Below, piece after piece: positions 47,010-55,745 of a stretch of DNA of 64,000 nt (position 1 is its first letter; each line of letters starts with the position of its first letter). The DNA is from JBOGOC01 sp050747525 (GTDB taxonomy: Bacteria > Acidobacteriota > Polarisedimenticolia > JACPZX01 > DASXTC01). A program made the translations under genes and the position numbers. The notes under the pieces were generated by a model. It saw nothing but the letters and a program-made list of their open reading frames with translations, ran no database searches and was not told the DNA's origin. The stretch is from positions 107,145-171,144 of the forward strand of contig JBOGOC010000066.1 of assembly GCA_050747525.1 (NCBI GenBank), in the 5' to 3' direction.

Positions 47010-47680
47010 GGCTGACCAACAAGCTGCTGGCCGGAGCGGTGCTGGCCGTCATGGGGACCAGCGCGCTGTCCGCCTATGTCCTGCTCAGCCCGCGGCGTCA
47101 CTGGGCGGCCAAGCCGGTGACGTTCTATGTGGCGCGCGGACACGTCTCGGTGGCCGACACCGACAACGGCATCACGGCCGTGGTGCGGGCCCTCAACAAC
47201 ACGGGGACGATCGCAGGCTCGGGCTGGAACGTCTGCTCCGGGGTCGGGGCGGTCGTCAGCGCGGTGAAGAACACGAGCCAGGCGTGGAGTCTGGGCGACG
47301 GACGGCCCACCATCTCTCTGCGCCGGGTCATCGGTGGCTGCACGGGAGGGTGCCTGGCCGCCACTTACACGGGATACTACTCCTGCCCGTCCGGCTTCCA
47401 TGGAGGCGACGGGCATTGCCGCATCGACGACTCCGACGTCGAGGGCCGGACCAACACGGTGGACGGCGTCGGCGGCCCGTACGACAGCCAGCTCGAGCCA
47501 GGCTGCTCGACCGGGGAGTACAGCGTCGAGGGGATCTGGGTGCACGAAGCCGGGCATCAGCTCGGGCTCGGTCACACCAGCGTTTCGGGCGCCACGATGT
47601 ACCCGTCGGTCTCGTCCTGCAACACGGGACCGGCCACGGTGGCCTCCGATGATTGCAACGGCTTGAACGTTCTGTACTGA
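47006..47680 (+). CDS. Matrixin-like (M10-type) secreted zinc metalloprotease
   Basis: 224 residues with an N-terminal signal or anchor (LLAGAVLAVMGTSALSAYVLL). The extended metzincin motif HEAGHQLGLGH (180-190) supplies three His ligands and Glu181. It is followed by the Met-turn (GATMYPS), both diagnostic of matrixins. Eight or more cysteines in the mature part suggest disulfides and an extracytoplasmic location. No prodomain cysteine switch of the classical type is seen, so the coupled upstream protein may take over that role (inference). Confidence 0.9.
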   Translation: MRLTNKLLAGAVLAVMGTSALSAYVLLSPRRHWAAKPVTFYVARGHVSVADTDNGITAVVRALNNTGTIAGSGWNVCSGVGAVVSAVKNTSQAWSLGDGRPTISLRRVIGGCTGGCLAATYTGYYSCPSGFHGGDGHCRIDDSDVEGRTNTVDGVGGPYDSQLEPGCSTGEYSVEGIWVHEAGHQLGLGHTSVSGATMYPSVSSCNTGPATVASDDCNGLNVLY

Positions 47681-47699
47681 GCCCGCGTTGATCCAACCC

Positions 47700-47728
47700 G
47701 GGGCGGCCGGCCGCCGCGCGGCCGCCCC
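47700..47728. terminator. Strong hairpin between convergent genes
   Basis: GGGGCGGCCG (47700-47709) pairs perfectly with CGGCCGCCCC (47719-47728) around a 9-base loop, between the matrixin stop and the convergent RTX-like gene. Confidence 0.65.
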
Positions 47729-47736
47729 CATCGGGC

Positions 47737-48513
47737 CTACCGAATGATTTTCGCTACCGTGCGGTTGACTCGCTCAACTTCCTCCAGCGACACCTCGACG
47801 AACTGAGGGTTCGGCTCCGTCAAGTCGGCGAAGGTGACCTCGGCCGCCGTCTGGCTGGTGCAGAAGACCTGCTCGACAGAGTCGTCAACACGCACCGTGA
47901 CGAGCAGCGCATTCCCGGCCGCCTTGGTGAAGAAGCGCACCAGGAACGCATAGCCGAGCGAGCTGTCTTCTTCGACCCGCTCCAGAGTGCAGAACCCGTT
48001 CTGGCCGGTCGCACTCGCCGTGGGAATGCCGTGGGGGAAGCCAAGCACAGGATCGGTCAGGATGGGCACAATGCCCTCACGGTCGACCGTGGCGAAAACC
48101 AGCGCGTCGATCCCGGGACCTCCCATGAACGCATCGCTGCCATCGCCGCCCGCCCAGAGGCTGATGTCATTCCCCACATCGCCGAACATGACATCGCTCT
48201 TGGCGTTCGCGGTGCCTGCCTCGAGACCACCGATCAGGATGTCGTTGCCGGCACCGCCCTGCATGGTGTCGCTGCCACGGAGGCCGATGATGATGTCGTT
48301 TCCTGCCTTTCCCAGGAGCACATCCGCATTTTCCAGGCTCTGGTTGGCGGCAGTGCCGGGTGGCTGGATCACCGGATTGTTCAGATTGTCATCATCCGGC
48401 CCGATCAGCACATCTGCCGTGTTGCTTCCCTCGATCAAAGCGGCCCGAGTTGTCGTGGCGACAGTCGCGGCCACACCGAACAGCGTCAAGACGACAAGAA
48501 TCTTCTTTTTCAC
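47737..48513 (-). CDS. Small secreted RTX-like calcium-binding repeat protein
   Basis: 258 residues from a GTG at 48513 with GAGGAGAAG upstream; a signal peptide (KKKILVVLTLFGVAATVATTTRA, cleavage after about residue 24) is clear. Residues about 28-130 carry five to six hemolysin-type repeats (GKAGNDIIIGLRGSD, GGAGNDILIGG, GDVGNDISLWAGGDGSD). The C-terminal half is beta-rich with two cysteines and no recognised domain. It lies 24 bp after the flavin oxidoreductase gene in the same direction, so both may be exported partners. Function unknown. Confidence 0.82.
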   Translation of the reverse strand: MKKKILVVLTLFGVAATVATTTRAALIEGSNTADVLIGPDDDNLNNPVIQPPGTAANQSLENADVLLGKAGNDIIIGLRGSDTMQGGAGNDILIGGLEAGTANAKSDVMFGDVGNDISLWAGGDGSDAFMGGPGIDALVFATVDREGIVPILTDPVLGFPHGIPTASATGQNGFCTLERVEEDSSLGYAFLVRFFTKAAGNALLVTVRVDDSVEQVFCTSQTAAEVTFADLTEPNPQFVEVSLEEVERVNRTVAKIIR

Positions 48514-48537
48514 GGTCTTCTCCTCGTTGAGTTTCGG

Positions 48538-49971
48538 TCAGCTTGCAACGGCAGGTGCGACGTTCTGGTTCATGCGGAAGAGATTCTTCGGGTCGTACTT
48601 CGCCTTGACCCTGGCCAGCCGGTCATAGTTCGGGCCGTAGGCCCCGGAGCGAACACGCTGGGCCTCGTCGTCAGGCATGAAGTTGACGTAGACGCCCCCG
48701 GTCGCAAACGGCGCGGCTGCATCGTAGAGCGCCCGTGCCCATCCGATGCACGGCGTGTCCTCCGACGGGCTGCTCCAGCGCGTGTGCACGTTCATCACGA
48801 AGTTGACGTCCCGGTGCGGATAGGCGGTGGCCTCGGCAGGAATGCGGTTGATCGCACCGCCGAGACTGCCGATGAAGATCTCGCACTGCGGGGTAGGAAG
48901 ACGCTGCACCGCGTCGAGGAGCACGCTGATCAGCCCGTCGGCGAGGTCGACGAAATCGTGGGATTTCCAGTAGTTCCGCTCGCCGGCGGTGAGCAGAGGA
49001 TCGAAGGCCGTCTGCCACGCGGCGTACGGTGCGGGCCCGACGACGTCGGCAATCGGCTTCCCGATCGCCTTGAAAGGCGCCACAGCCTTCTCCCCGGCAA
49101 CGGGATCGCCGGCGTAACAGAGGGCGAGCACCAGAACCTCGGTGCCGTGGGTTTCCTGGGGCAGGAATGGAAGAGGCGGCGCCTTCCGCATCACAACCCA
49201 GCAGCACAGCTCGTCCGGCGCGTTCTCGACCAGGCGGCGGTACTCGTGGAGAACCTCCTTCGCATTCGAGAACGGGTGGACGATGAGGCCGGCGATGACC
49301 TGAGGCCCAACGGGGTGGAGATTGAACTCGAACGACGTCACGACGCCGAAATTCCCACCTCCCCCGCGAATCGCCCAGAAGAGATCCGGATGATCGGTAG
49401 AGCTCGCCCGCACCAGCTCTCCCGCGGCGGTTACGACATCGGCGGAAAGGAGGTTGTCGACGGTCAGCCCGTACTTCCGGCTGAGCCAGCCAAATCCACC
49501 ACCGAGGGTCAGTCCGGCGACTCCGGTCGTGGAGTTGATCCCCGTCGGAGTCGCGAGACCGAAGCCTTGAGTCTCCTTGTCCAGATCCCCAAGCCTGGCG
49601 CCGGGCTCGACACGCGCGGTGCGTGCCTCGGGATCGACCCGCACCGAGACCATCCGCGACAGGTCGAGCATCAGCCCCCCGTCGCAGACCGCGTTTCCTG
49701 CGATGTTGTGTCCGCCGCCCCGAACCGATAGAAGCAACCCGTACTGCGCTGCCAGGCGAACGGTCTGCATGACGTCACTTGCCCCGACCGCGCGCACGAC
49801 GGCCGCAGGGCGCTTGTGGATCATGGCGTTCCAGATCGTTCTCGCTTCGTCGTATCCCGCCTCGCCGGGAAGGCACAGGGCGCCCCGGAGTCCGCCCCGA
49901 AGGGCGTCGAGCGCCTCGGATGAAATCGATGCCTTCTTCCCATCGATCGTCTTGACTTCGATTCCTCTCAT
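48538..49971 (-). CDS. FAD-binding (BBE-type) oxidoreductase
   Basis: 477 residues from the ATG at 49971 (GGGAG seven bases upstream), preferred over an in-frame start at 50022. The FAD_binding_4/PCMH domain shows LSVRGGGHNIAGNAV, whose His is the usual site of covalent flavin attachment. GLTLGGGFGWLSRKYGLT and GGGGNFGVVTSFEF follow. The BBE domain at the C-terminus ends NYDRLARVKAKYDPKNLFRMNQNV. Relatives are berberine-bridge/6-hydroxynicotine/oligosaccharide oxidases. The second flavin-linking Cys of bicovalent members is not obvious. A divergent AraC-type gene is the likely regulator. Confidence 0.92.
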   Translation of the reverse strand: MRGIEVKTIDGKKASISSEALDALRGGLRGALCLPGEAGYDEARTIWNAMIHKRPAAVVRAVGASDVMQTVRLAAQYGLLLSVRGGGHNIAGNAVCDGGLMLDLSRMVSVRVDPEARTARVEPGARLGDLDKETQGFGLATPTGINSTTGVAGLTLGGGFGWLSRKYGLTVDNLLSADVVTAAGELVRASSTDHPDLFWAIRGGGGNFGVVTSFEFNLHPVGPQVIAGLIVHPFSNAKEVLHEYRRLVENAPDELCCWVVMRKAPPLPFLPQETHGTEVLVLALCYAGDPVAGEKAVAPFKAIGKPIADVVGPAPYAAWQTAFDPLLTAGERNYWKSHDFVDLADGLISVLLDAVQRLPTPQCEIFIGSLGGAINRIPAEATAYPHRDVNFVMNVHTRWSSPSEDTPCIGWARALYDAAAPFATGGVYVNFMPDDEAQRVRSGAYGPNYDRLARVKAKYDPKNLFRMNQNVAPAVAS

Positions 49972-50093
49972 CTTCAATCTCCCGTCATAGGCGTGCATGC
50001 GAGACCGTGTCGACACGCACACTATGCAAGAATGGTCGTCTTGACGTATGGCCGCACGTCGGAAAGACTTGACCGAACGTCCGGAGGTGGGAG

Positions 50094-51125
50094 ATGAGCC
50101 AGGACACCCTGTCTGACGTACTGCGCGCGGTCCGGCTGCGGGGTGCGGTCTTCTACTACATCGACGGAAGCGCCCCCTGGGTGGCGGCGGCGCCCCCCGC
50201 TCGGAAGCTCATCCCCGCGATCATGCCCGACGCCGAGCACATGATCGAGTTTCACTGTGTCATCAGGGGATCGTGCTGGGGCGGGATCCTCGATGAGCAG
50301 CCGGTGCATCTCGACGAACACGACGTCATCCTGTTCCCACAGGGGGATCCGCACGTCATGTCGAGCGCCCCGGGGATGAGGCCACCGCCGGGGGACAACG
50401 AGGTCTACTTCGCTCCGCGTCCGCCTCAGCTGCCGTTTTCGCTCAGCATGGGAGGCTTCGAGGAGACGACGGCACGCCTCGATGGCGGAGGACGCGATCG
50501 TGCCACCCTCGTGTGCGGCTTCCTCGGGCTGGACGCGCGGCCCTTCAATCCCCTCCTCGCGGCGTTGCCGCGTGTGCTGCACGTTTCAGGGGCTACGCTC
50601 GGCGCCGATTCGTGGGTCGTGTCGTTCCTGCGCGCGGCCGTCGTCGAGTCGAACCAGCGGCGTCCCGGCGGCGAGGCCGTGCTGGAACGGATGAGCGAGA
50701 TGCTCTTCGTCGAGGTGTTGCGCCGCCACCTCGACGCTCTATCCGCCGGGCAGACCGGATGGCTTGCGGGGATGCGCGACCCCTCCATCGGCCGGGTGCT
50801 CTCGCTCCTGCACGAGAAGCCGGACGCGCCGTGGACGCTCGAGCGCCTCGCCGATGACGCGGCGATGTCGCGCTCGACGTTGCACGATCGCTTCGTCCAC
50901 CTCATCGGCCAGCCGCCCATGCAGTATCTGGCGCAGTGGCGCATGCAGGTGGCCGCGGGGCTCCTGCGCGACACGAAGGTGAAGATCATGGAGGTCGCGC
51001 TGGGCGTGGGGTACGAGAGCGAGGCCGCCTTCTCCCGCGCGTTCAAGCGCACCGTGGGTGTCGCCCCGGGTGCCTGGCGGGCAGGGCGTCGGCCTGGCGA
51101 TGGTGCCGAAGCTGCTTCACCGTAA
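50094..51125 (+). CDS. AraC-family transcriptional regulator with N-terminal cupin
   Basis: 343 residues from the ATG at 50094 behind GGAGGTGGGAG. The N-terminal half is a cupin sensor of the AraC 'cupin_6' kind (HMIEFHCVIRGSCWGG, DVILFPQGDPHVM). The C-terminal third has both helix-turn-helix units: WTLERLADDAAMSRSTLHDRF and MEVALGVGYESEAAFSRAFK, ending VGVAPGAWR. It is transcribed divergently from the flavin oxidoreductase gene over a short interval (49972-50093) that contains two TTGAC strings. Regulation of that gene is the obvious guess. The 3' end overlaps the convergent YifB gene by 9 bp. Confidence 0.92.
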   Translation: MSQDTLSDVLRAVRLRGAVFYYIDGSAPWVAAAPPARKLIPAIMPDAEHMIEFHCVIRGSCWGGILDEQPVHLDEHDVILFPQGDPHVMSSAPGMRPPPGDNEVYFAPRPPQLPFSLSMGGFEETTARLDGGGRDRATLVCGFLGLDARPFNPLLAALPRVLHVSGATLGADSWVVSFLRAAVVESNQRRPGGEAVLERMSEMLFVEVLRRHLDALSAGQTGWLAGMRDPSIGRVLSLLHEKPDAPWTLERLADDAAMSRSTLHDRFVHLIGQPPMQYLAQWRMQVAAGLLRDTKVKIMEVALGVGYESEAAFSRAFKRTVGVAPGAWRAGRRPGDGAEAASP

Positions 51126-52658
51126 GGGTGATCTGTCCATTCCCCGGTACTGAATCGCCTCGGCCAGGTTGTCTCTCGTGATCCGCTCCTGGGCCGCCAA
51201 GTCCGCGATGGTGCGCGCCACCTTCAAGATGCGATCGTGGGCCCGTGCGGACAGGCTCAACGTCGTCATGGCCTTCTCCATGAGGCTGTGCCCGGCCCTG
51301 TCGAGCGCACAGTGCTCCCGAAGAAGCGCGGCCGGCATCCTCGCGTTGCACGCGGCCGGCCACCGTTCCCACTGGCGCTCCCGCGCCGCGACGACCCTTG
51401 CGCGGATGGCTTCGGATGATTCGCCCGACTCCTCGGCCGACATCTCGCGGTACGCGACGGCAGGAACCTCCACGTGGAGATCAATCCTGTCGAGGAGAGG
51501 ACCTGAGACCCGGTTCGTGTACCGCATGATCTGGGGAGGCGTGCACGTGCATTCCTTCCAGCGACTTCCAAGGTATCCGCAGGCGCACGGGTTCATCGCG
51601 GCCACCAGACAGAAGGCCGCGGGGAACTTCACGGCGTGCGAGGCGCGGGAGATGATGACGCTGCCGTCCTCGAGCGGCTGACGCAGCGCCTCCAATGCGT
51701 GGCGCCGGAACTCGGGCATCTCGTCGAGGAACAGGACGCCATGGTGCGCGAGGCTGACCTCCCCCGGACGCGCACCCCAGATCCCGCTGCCGCCTCCCAC
51801 CAGAGCGGCATCCGACGCCGTGTGGTGCGGCGCGCGAAAGGGCCGCTGCGCCACCAGTCCGCCGGCGCCGCCGCGCGCGGCCACGCTGTGGATGCGCGTG
51901 ACGTCGATGGCTTCCTCCAGAGTCATGGGAGGAAGGATCCCCGCGAGCCGCCGCGCCAGCATCGTCTTGCCCGCACCCGGAGGGCCGACCATGAGCAGGT
52001 TGTGCCCGCCGGCGGCCGCCACCTCCAGCGCTCGGCGCGCCACGGCCTGGGCCTTCACGTCGGCCATGTCGGGCACGCCGATCCGCGCCTCCGCCAGCCG
52101 GCTGGCCAGATCGGCGGCATCCACGAACGGGCCCGAAATGGAGATGGCTCCGTTCAGCGCCGCCACCGCCTGGGCCAGTGTCGTCACGCCGAGCACCTCC
52201 AGTCCCTGGACCAGGGACGCCTCGGCGAAGCTCTCGGGCGCCACGAGGATGCGGCGGATCCCACATGCGCGCGCCTCCAGCGCGGCGGACAGGGTCCCTG
52301 GAACGGGCCGCACTCCGCCGTCGAGGGAGAGCTCTCCCACCAGCATGGTGTCGTCCTGGATGCGCTCGGCCATCGCGCCATCGGAGAGCGCCACGATGGA
52401 GACGGCCACCGGCAGGTCGAGAGACGAGCCGGCCTTGCGCAGATCGGCCGGAGCCAGGTTGATGGTGATGCGTCTCTGCGGCCAGGTGAATCCCGAGTTG
52501 AGGATGGCCGATCGGACCCGCTCGCGGCTCTCCCGGACCGAGCTGTCGGGAAGCCCGACCGTGTTGACGGCGGGGAGGCCCGCGGAGCCATGCGCCTCCA
52601 CGCGCACGAGGATCGCTTCGATGCCGGTCAGCGCGGCGCCAATCATGCGCGAGAGCAT
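51117..52658 (-). CDS. comM: YifB/ComM family Mg-chelatase-like AAA ATPase
   Basis: 513 residues, normal length for the family. The N-terminal ChlI-like domain (GLPAVNTVGLPDSSVRESRE, LAPADLRKAGSSLDLPVA) is followed by an AAA core with Walker A GPPGAGKTMLARRL and Walker B GVLFLDEMPEF. The C-terminal domain has CNARMPAALLREHCALD and SARAHDRILKVARTIADL. ComM is a hexameric helicase that promotes branch migration during natural transformation; here no other competence gene is nearby. The gene is convergent with the AraC regulator. The symbol rests on family membership. Confidence 0.92.
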   Translation of the reverse strand: MLSRMIGAALTGIEAILVRVEAHGSAGLPAVNTVGLPDSSVRESRERVRSAILNSGFTWPQRRITINLAPADLRKAGSSLDLPVAVSIVALSDGAMAERIQDDTMLVGELSLDGGVRPVPGTLSAALEARACGIRRILVAPESFAEASLVQGLEVLGVTTLAQAVAALNGAISISGPFVDAADLASRLAEARIGVPDMADVKAQAVARRALEVAAAGGHNLLMVGPPGAGKTMLARRLAGILPPMTLEEAIDVTRIHSVAARGGAGGLVAQRPFRAPHHTASDAALVGGGSGIWGARPGEVSLAHHGVLFLDEMPEFRRHALEALRQPLEDGSVIISRASHAVKFPAAFCLVAAMNPCACGYLGSRWKECTCTPPQIMRYTNRVSGPLLDRIDLHVEVPAVAYREMSAEESGESSEAIRARVVAARERQWERWPAACNARMPAALLREHCALDRAGHSLMEKAMTTLSLSARAHDRILKVARTIADLAAQERITRDNLAEAIQYRGMDRSPLR

Positions 52659-52775
52659 GGACGGGGGCTCCTGAAGGAGAAACCCTCCCCGCCGTCCCGC
52701 GCCCTTGAAATGCGCGAGGGCCGGCGCGCGCCCACATGGAATGGGACGCGCTACCAGCCCTCGGTCAGCACCGTA

Positions 52776-53240
52776 TCAGAATCCGGCCTGCTTCGCCCGC
52801 TCTCCGATCTCCTCGGGGGTGAGGTCCTCGAGGTGCATGCCGAGGCCCCACTTGTGGCCGAACGGGTCGACGACCTGCCCATACCGGTCGCCCCAGAAGG
52901 CATCCATCAGGGGCATGACCTCCTTGGCCCCCGCCTTGATCGCACGGTCCCACAGCGCGTCCACGTCGTTGCTGTACAGGTGGATGGTGACGGGAGAGCC
53001 GCCCAGGGTGGTGGGCGCCTTGTTGCCGAACTCGGGATACTCGTCGGCCAGCATCACCATCGAATCACCGATGCGGATCTCGGCGTGCATCACCTTGCCG
53101 CCGGGGCCGGGCATTCTCTGGATCTCCTCGGCCCCGAAGGCCTTCTTGTAGAACTCGATTGCCGCCGCGGCGCCGGCCACGTTCAGGTGCGGCGTGATGG
53201 TGCGGAATCCTTCCGGAATGGGCTTGCCAGGCTTGGCCAT
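52776..53240 (-). CDS. VOC-family glyoxalase/PhnB-like protein
   Basis: 154 residues from the ATG at 53240 behind AAGGAGGAGCAG; an in-frame upstream extension lacks a ribosome site. The single-domain pattern is that of PhnB/glyoxalase-like proteins: ITPHLNVAGAAAAIEFYKKAFGAEE, KVMHAEIRIGDSMVMLAD and DRYGQVVDPFGHKWGL. It resembles enzymes annotated as glyoxalase or antibiotic resistance proteins, but substrate is unknown and metal ligands cannot be assigned confidently. Cytosolic and monocistronic. Confidence 0.88.
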   Translation of the reverse strand: MAKPGKPIPEGFRTITPHLNVAGAAAAIEFYKKAFGAEEIQRMPGPGGKVMHAEIRIGDSMVMLADEYPEFGNKAPTTLGGSPVTIHLYSNDVDALWDRAIKAGAKEVMPLMDAFWGDRYGQVVDPFGHKWGLGMHLEDLTPEEIGERAKQAGF

Positions 53241-53390
53241 CTGCTCCTCCTTGCGCCCGACACCGGGTGCCGGTCGCATGCTATGGGGTGAGTCGTCAGT
53301 GTATCCCACGAACCCGGAAGGTTGCCGCTTAACCGGCGTGCGGGGAGCCCCGCGTCGCTCAGGGAGAGCCGCCCTCCGCAGACGCGCTCA

Positions 53391-53407
53391 CCGGCGCTCC
53401 GCGCCGG
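53391..53407. terminator. Hairpin downstream of the M1 peptidase gene
   Basis: CCGGCGC-TCC-GCGCCGG is a perfect 7-bp stem with a 3-base loop, 48 bases past the M1 stop; a smaller CGGGG-AG-CCCCG hairpin lies at 53341-53352. There is no T-run, so terminator function is uncertain. Confidence 0.35.
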
Positions 53408-53455
53408 GCAGATCAGATACTCGAGGGTGCAATCCGCATGCGTGCTCCGGTCGCG

Positions 53456-55675
53456 TCAGGGGCATCCGGCGGGCGATCGCGGAGTTCCGTCCGACGCGGA
53501 TCCCACCGTGCCGGGGCCGCAGACGTTGCGGCGCCTCACCAGGTAGAAGACTCCGGTTCCCTCTGCGGGCTGGCCCGGGTCCTGTGCCTGAGGAGTCGAC
53601 AACCCCAGCGCGAAGCAGCCCGCGGCTCCCGTGAACTCCGGGCCCGATGCCGGCAGGACGCCCTGCAGCACGTCGTAGCTGACCGAGATCCCCTGCTGCG
53701 GATCGGGATCCCAGACGACCTGCGTCGTGGCACCTCCCAGGACATCCAGCCCCGTGACCTCGGCCGGGAGGCTGCTGACGGCCTGGTTCGCCGGCGCGCA
53801 GTCGGAGCCGTTGGCCACGCCATCTCCGTCCATGTCCGCGTCGCACGGGTCGCCCGCCCCGTCGCCGTCGAGATCTTCCTGAGCGGAGTTGGGCAGCGCG
53901 GCGCAGTTGTCGGCCGTGTCGGGCACACCGTCCGCATCGGCATCGTTCAAGGTCACCTGCTGGGAGCTCTCCAGCAGCCACTGCCCGGGGTCGAACTGAA
54001 TCTCCGTGGGCGCCTGGGCGACGGGTGGCAGCGCGAAATCCTGCGCCATCGCGTCGTTGTCGAGCGTGACGTCGAAGCTTCCGGCCGGAGTCACGACACG
54101 AAGGTCGATCGGCATGTGGAAGAGGCCCGGCTGCATCTGCTCGATGCGGACGTGCGGCACCCACCCGGCCGGCGTGGGGGCGGCCGTCCATCCCCAGCGG
54201 TAGGAAGGCTCTCCTTGCTGGATCACCCATCGGGTGAAGAAGGGCTCCAGATCGAGGCCGGAGGCCGATTCCATCGCCGTCCTCAGATCGTTCGTGGTGG
54301 CGTTGTCCAGGTGGTGAGCCTCTTCGTAGTCGCGTAGCCCTTCGAAGAAGGCGGCGTCCCCCACGGCCCGTCGCAGCATGTGGAGCACCCATGCTCCCTT
54401 GCTGTAGACCGTGTCGGAGAACAGGCCGCACGTGGGCGCGTAGACCGGCCCGCAGAAGGGATGCGTGTCGAAGCTGGTCATGTAGGCGCGCAGCCCGGCC
54501 TGGCCGAACTGGTCCTCCCACCAGAGCGCCTCGGCGTAGCTGGCGAACCCTTCGTTGAGCCAGATCTCGTTCCAGTCCGCCGGCGACACGCTGTCTCCCC
54601 ACCACTGGTGCGCCAGCTCGTGGGCCACGATCCAGTCGTAGGTGTGGTCTCCGCGGATGAGCCCCTGCCCGTACGACGTGGCCGTCTGGTGCTCCATGCC
54701 GCCGCCGAAGGTGACGATGGCATGGCCGTACTTCTCGGCGACGAAGGGATATTCCACGAACAGCGTGGAGAAGAAGTCGAGCAGGGAGATGGTGACCCCC
54801 AGGTCCTCCCGGGCGGCGGCCTCGTGCTCGGGGTAGACCCAGTGCTGCACCGGCATGGCCGGGCCGCCGGTGACCGGCGTCCAGGTGTCGGTCCAGGTCA
54901 CGTAGTTGGAGATCGCCAGCGAGACCAGATAGGTGCTGATCGGATAGCTGGACCTCCATTGCCAGGTCTGCGTGCCGTCGGGCTGTGGCACGGTGCCGGT
55001 GAGCAGGCCATTGGACACCGCCACGAGCCCGCCCGGAACGTTCACGTCCATGCTCACGATCGCCTTGTCGGCCGGATGATCGATGCACGGCCACCATGCG
55101 GTGGCGTAAGTGGGTTCGGACAACGTGGAGATCATGGGCTGCGTCCCGCCCGCGTGCGTCCCGAAGACGAACGCCCCGAATCCCACCGAGGGGGGCGTCC
55201 CTCCATAAACGATGGTGAGGTCCACCATCTCGTCCAGGACATGGGGGTGGCTCAGCGTGATGCGAAGCGTGTTGCCGATCCGCGTCCAGGCAAGCGGCGA
55301 GCCTCCCGACGTGATCGAGGTGACCCCCATGACGCTGTAGAGCCCCACGTCGAGGGTGAGCAGACCGCTCGTCAGGGAGCGCGCCTGCAGCCTGACCGAC
55401 CCCTCCACGCGGCGGACCGGCGGCAGGATCACCTTGAGCGACAGGTCGTAGGACTGCACGTCCACGGGAGAGCCGGGGGCAAGCATCGCGGCCTGCAGGG
55501 CGCGGGCCAGCGCTTCCTCGCGCTCGGGATGGGCGCGGCCGTGCAGCTTGCGCCTCTCCTGGGCGGTGGGCGGGGCCTTGAACGGGGGGGCCGGGTCTTC
55601 CTGGCGGAGGGGGCTGCCGGGACCGAAACCCAGCAGCCACACGGCGAGAGCTCCGGGCAGAAGGTGGCGTCTCAT
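53456..55675 (-). CDS. Secreted M1-family aminopeptidase with TSP3-like and C-terminal surface domains
   Basis: 739 residues with a signal peptide (LLPGALAVWLLGFGPGSP). The gluzincin catalytic centre is complete: HELAH at 352-356 and Glu375 in NEGF, spaced 18 residues as in M1 enzymes. The exopeptidase loop is GGGMEH (324-329) rather than GAMEN. After the peptidase part (to about 560) come thrombospondin type-3-like calcium repeats (DADADGVPDTADNC, DLDGDGAGDPCDADMDGDG), about 565-625. The C-terminal beta-sandwich of about 100 residues has conserved Cys and the string VFYLVRRRNVCGPGTVG, recurrent in secreted proteins of this lineage (from memory). A strong promoter sits directly before the gene with almost no leader. 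Confidence 0.9.
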   Translation of the reverse strand: MRRHLLPGALAVWLLGFGPGSPLRQEDPAPPFKAPPTAQERRKLHGRAHPEREEALARALQAAMLAPGSPVDVQSYDLSLKVILPPVRRVEGSVRLQARSLTSGLLTLDVGLYSVMGVTSITSGGSPLAWTRIGNTLRITLSHPHVLDEMVDLTIVYGGTPPSVGFGAFVFGTHAGGTQPMISTLSEPTYATAWWPCIDHPADKAIVSMDVNVPGGLVAVSNGLLTGTVPQPDGTQTWQWRSSYPISTYLVSLAISNYVTWTDTWTPVTGGPAMPVQHWVYPEHEAAAREDLGVTISLLDFFSTLFVEYPFVAEKYGHAIVTFGGGMEHQTATSYGQGLIRGDHTYDWIVAHELAHQWWGDSVSPADWNEIWLNEGFASYAEALWWEDQFGQAGLRAYMTSFDTHPFCGPVYAPTCGLFSDTVYSKGAWVLHMLRRAVGDAAFFEGLRDYEEAHHLDNATTNDLRTAMESASGLDLEPFFTRWVIQQGEPSYRWGWTAAPTPAGWVPHVRIEQMQPGLFHMPIDLRVVTPAGSFDVTLDNDAMAQDFALPPVAQAPTEIQFDPGQWLLESSQQVTLNDADADGVPDTADNCAALPNSAQEDLDGDGAGDPCDADMDGDGVANGSDCAPANQAVSSLPAEVTGLDVLGGATTQVVWDPDPQQGISVSYDVLQGVLPASGPEFTGAAGCFALGLSTPQAQDPGQPAEGTGVFYLVRRRNVCGPGTVGSASDGTPRSPAGCP

Positions 55676-55683
55676 CGGCCGGA

Positions 55684-55713
55684 AATATACCGATAAACGA
55701 GTTTCGGTGTCAG
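55684..55713 (-). promoter_or_regulatory. Promoter of the M1 peptidase gene, probably giving a leaderless mRNA
   Basis: On the minus strand CTGACA (55708-55713) and TATATT (55684-55689) are 18 bases apart, each matching five of six consensus bases. The -10 box ends only 8 bases before the ATG at 55675, so transcription should start at or within 2-3 bases of the start codon. No ribosome site is present. Confidence 0.6.
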
Positions 55714-55745
55714 ATCGTACAGCAGGGTAGGAAAGGAGGATCCCG

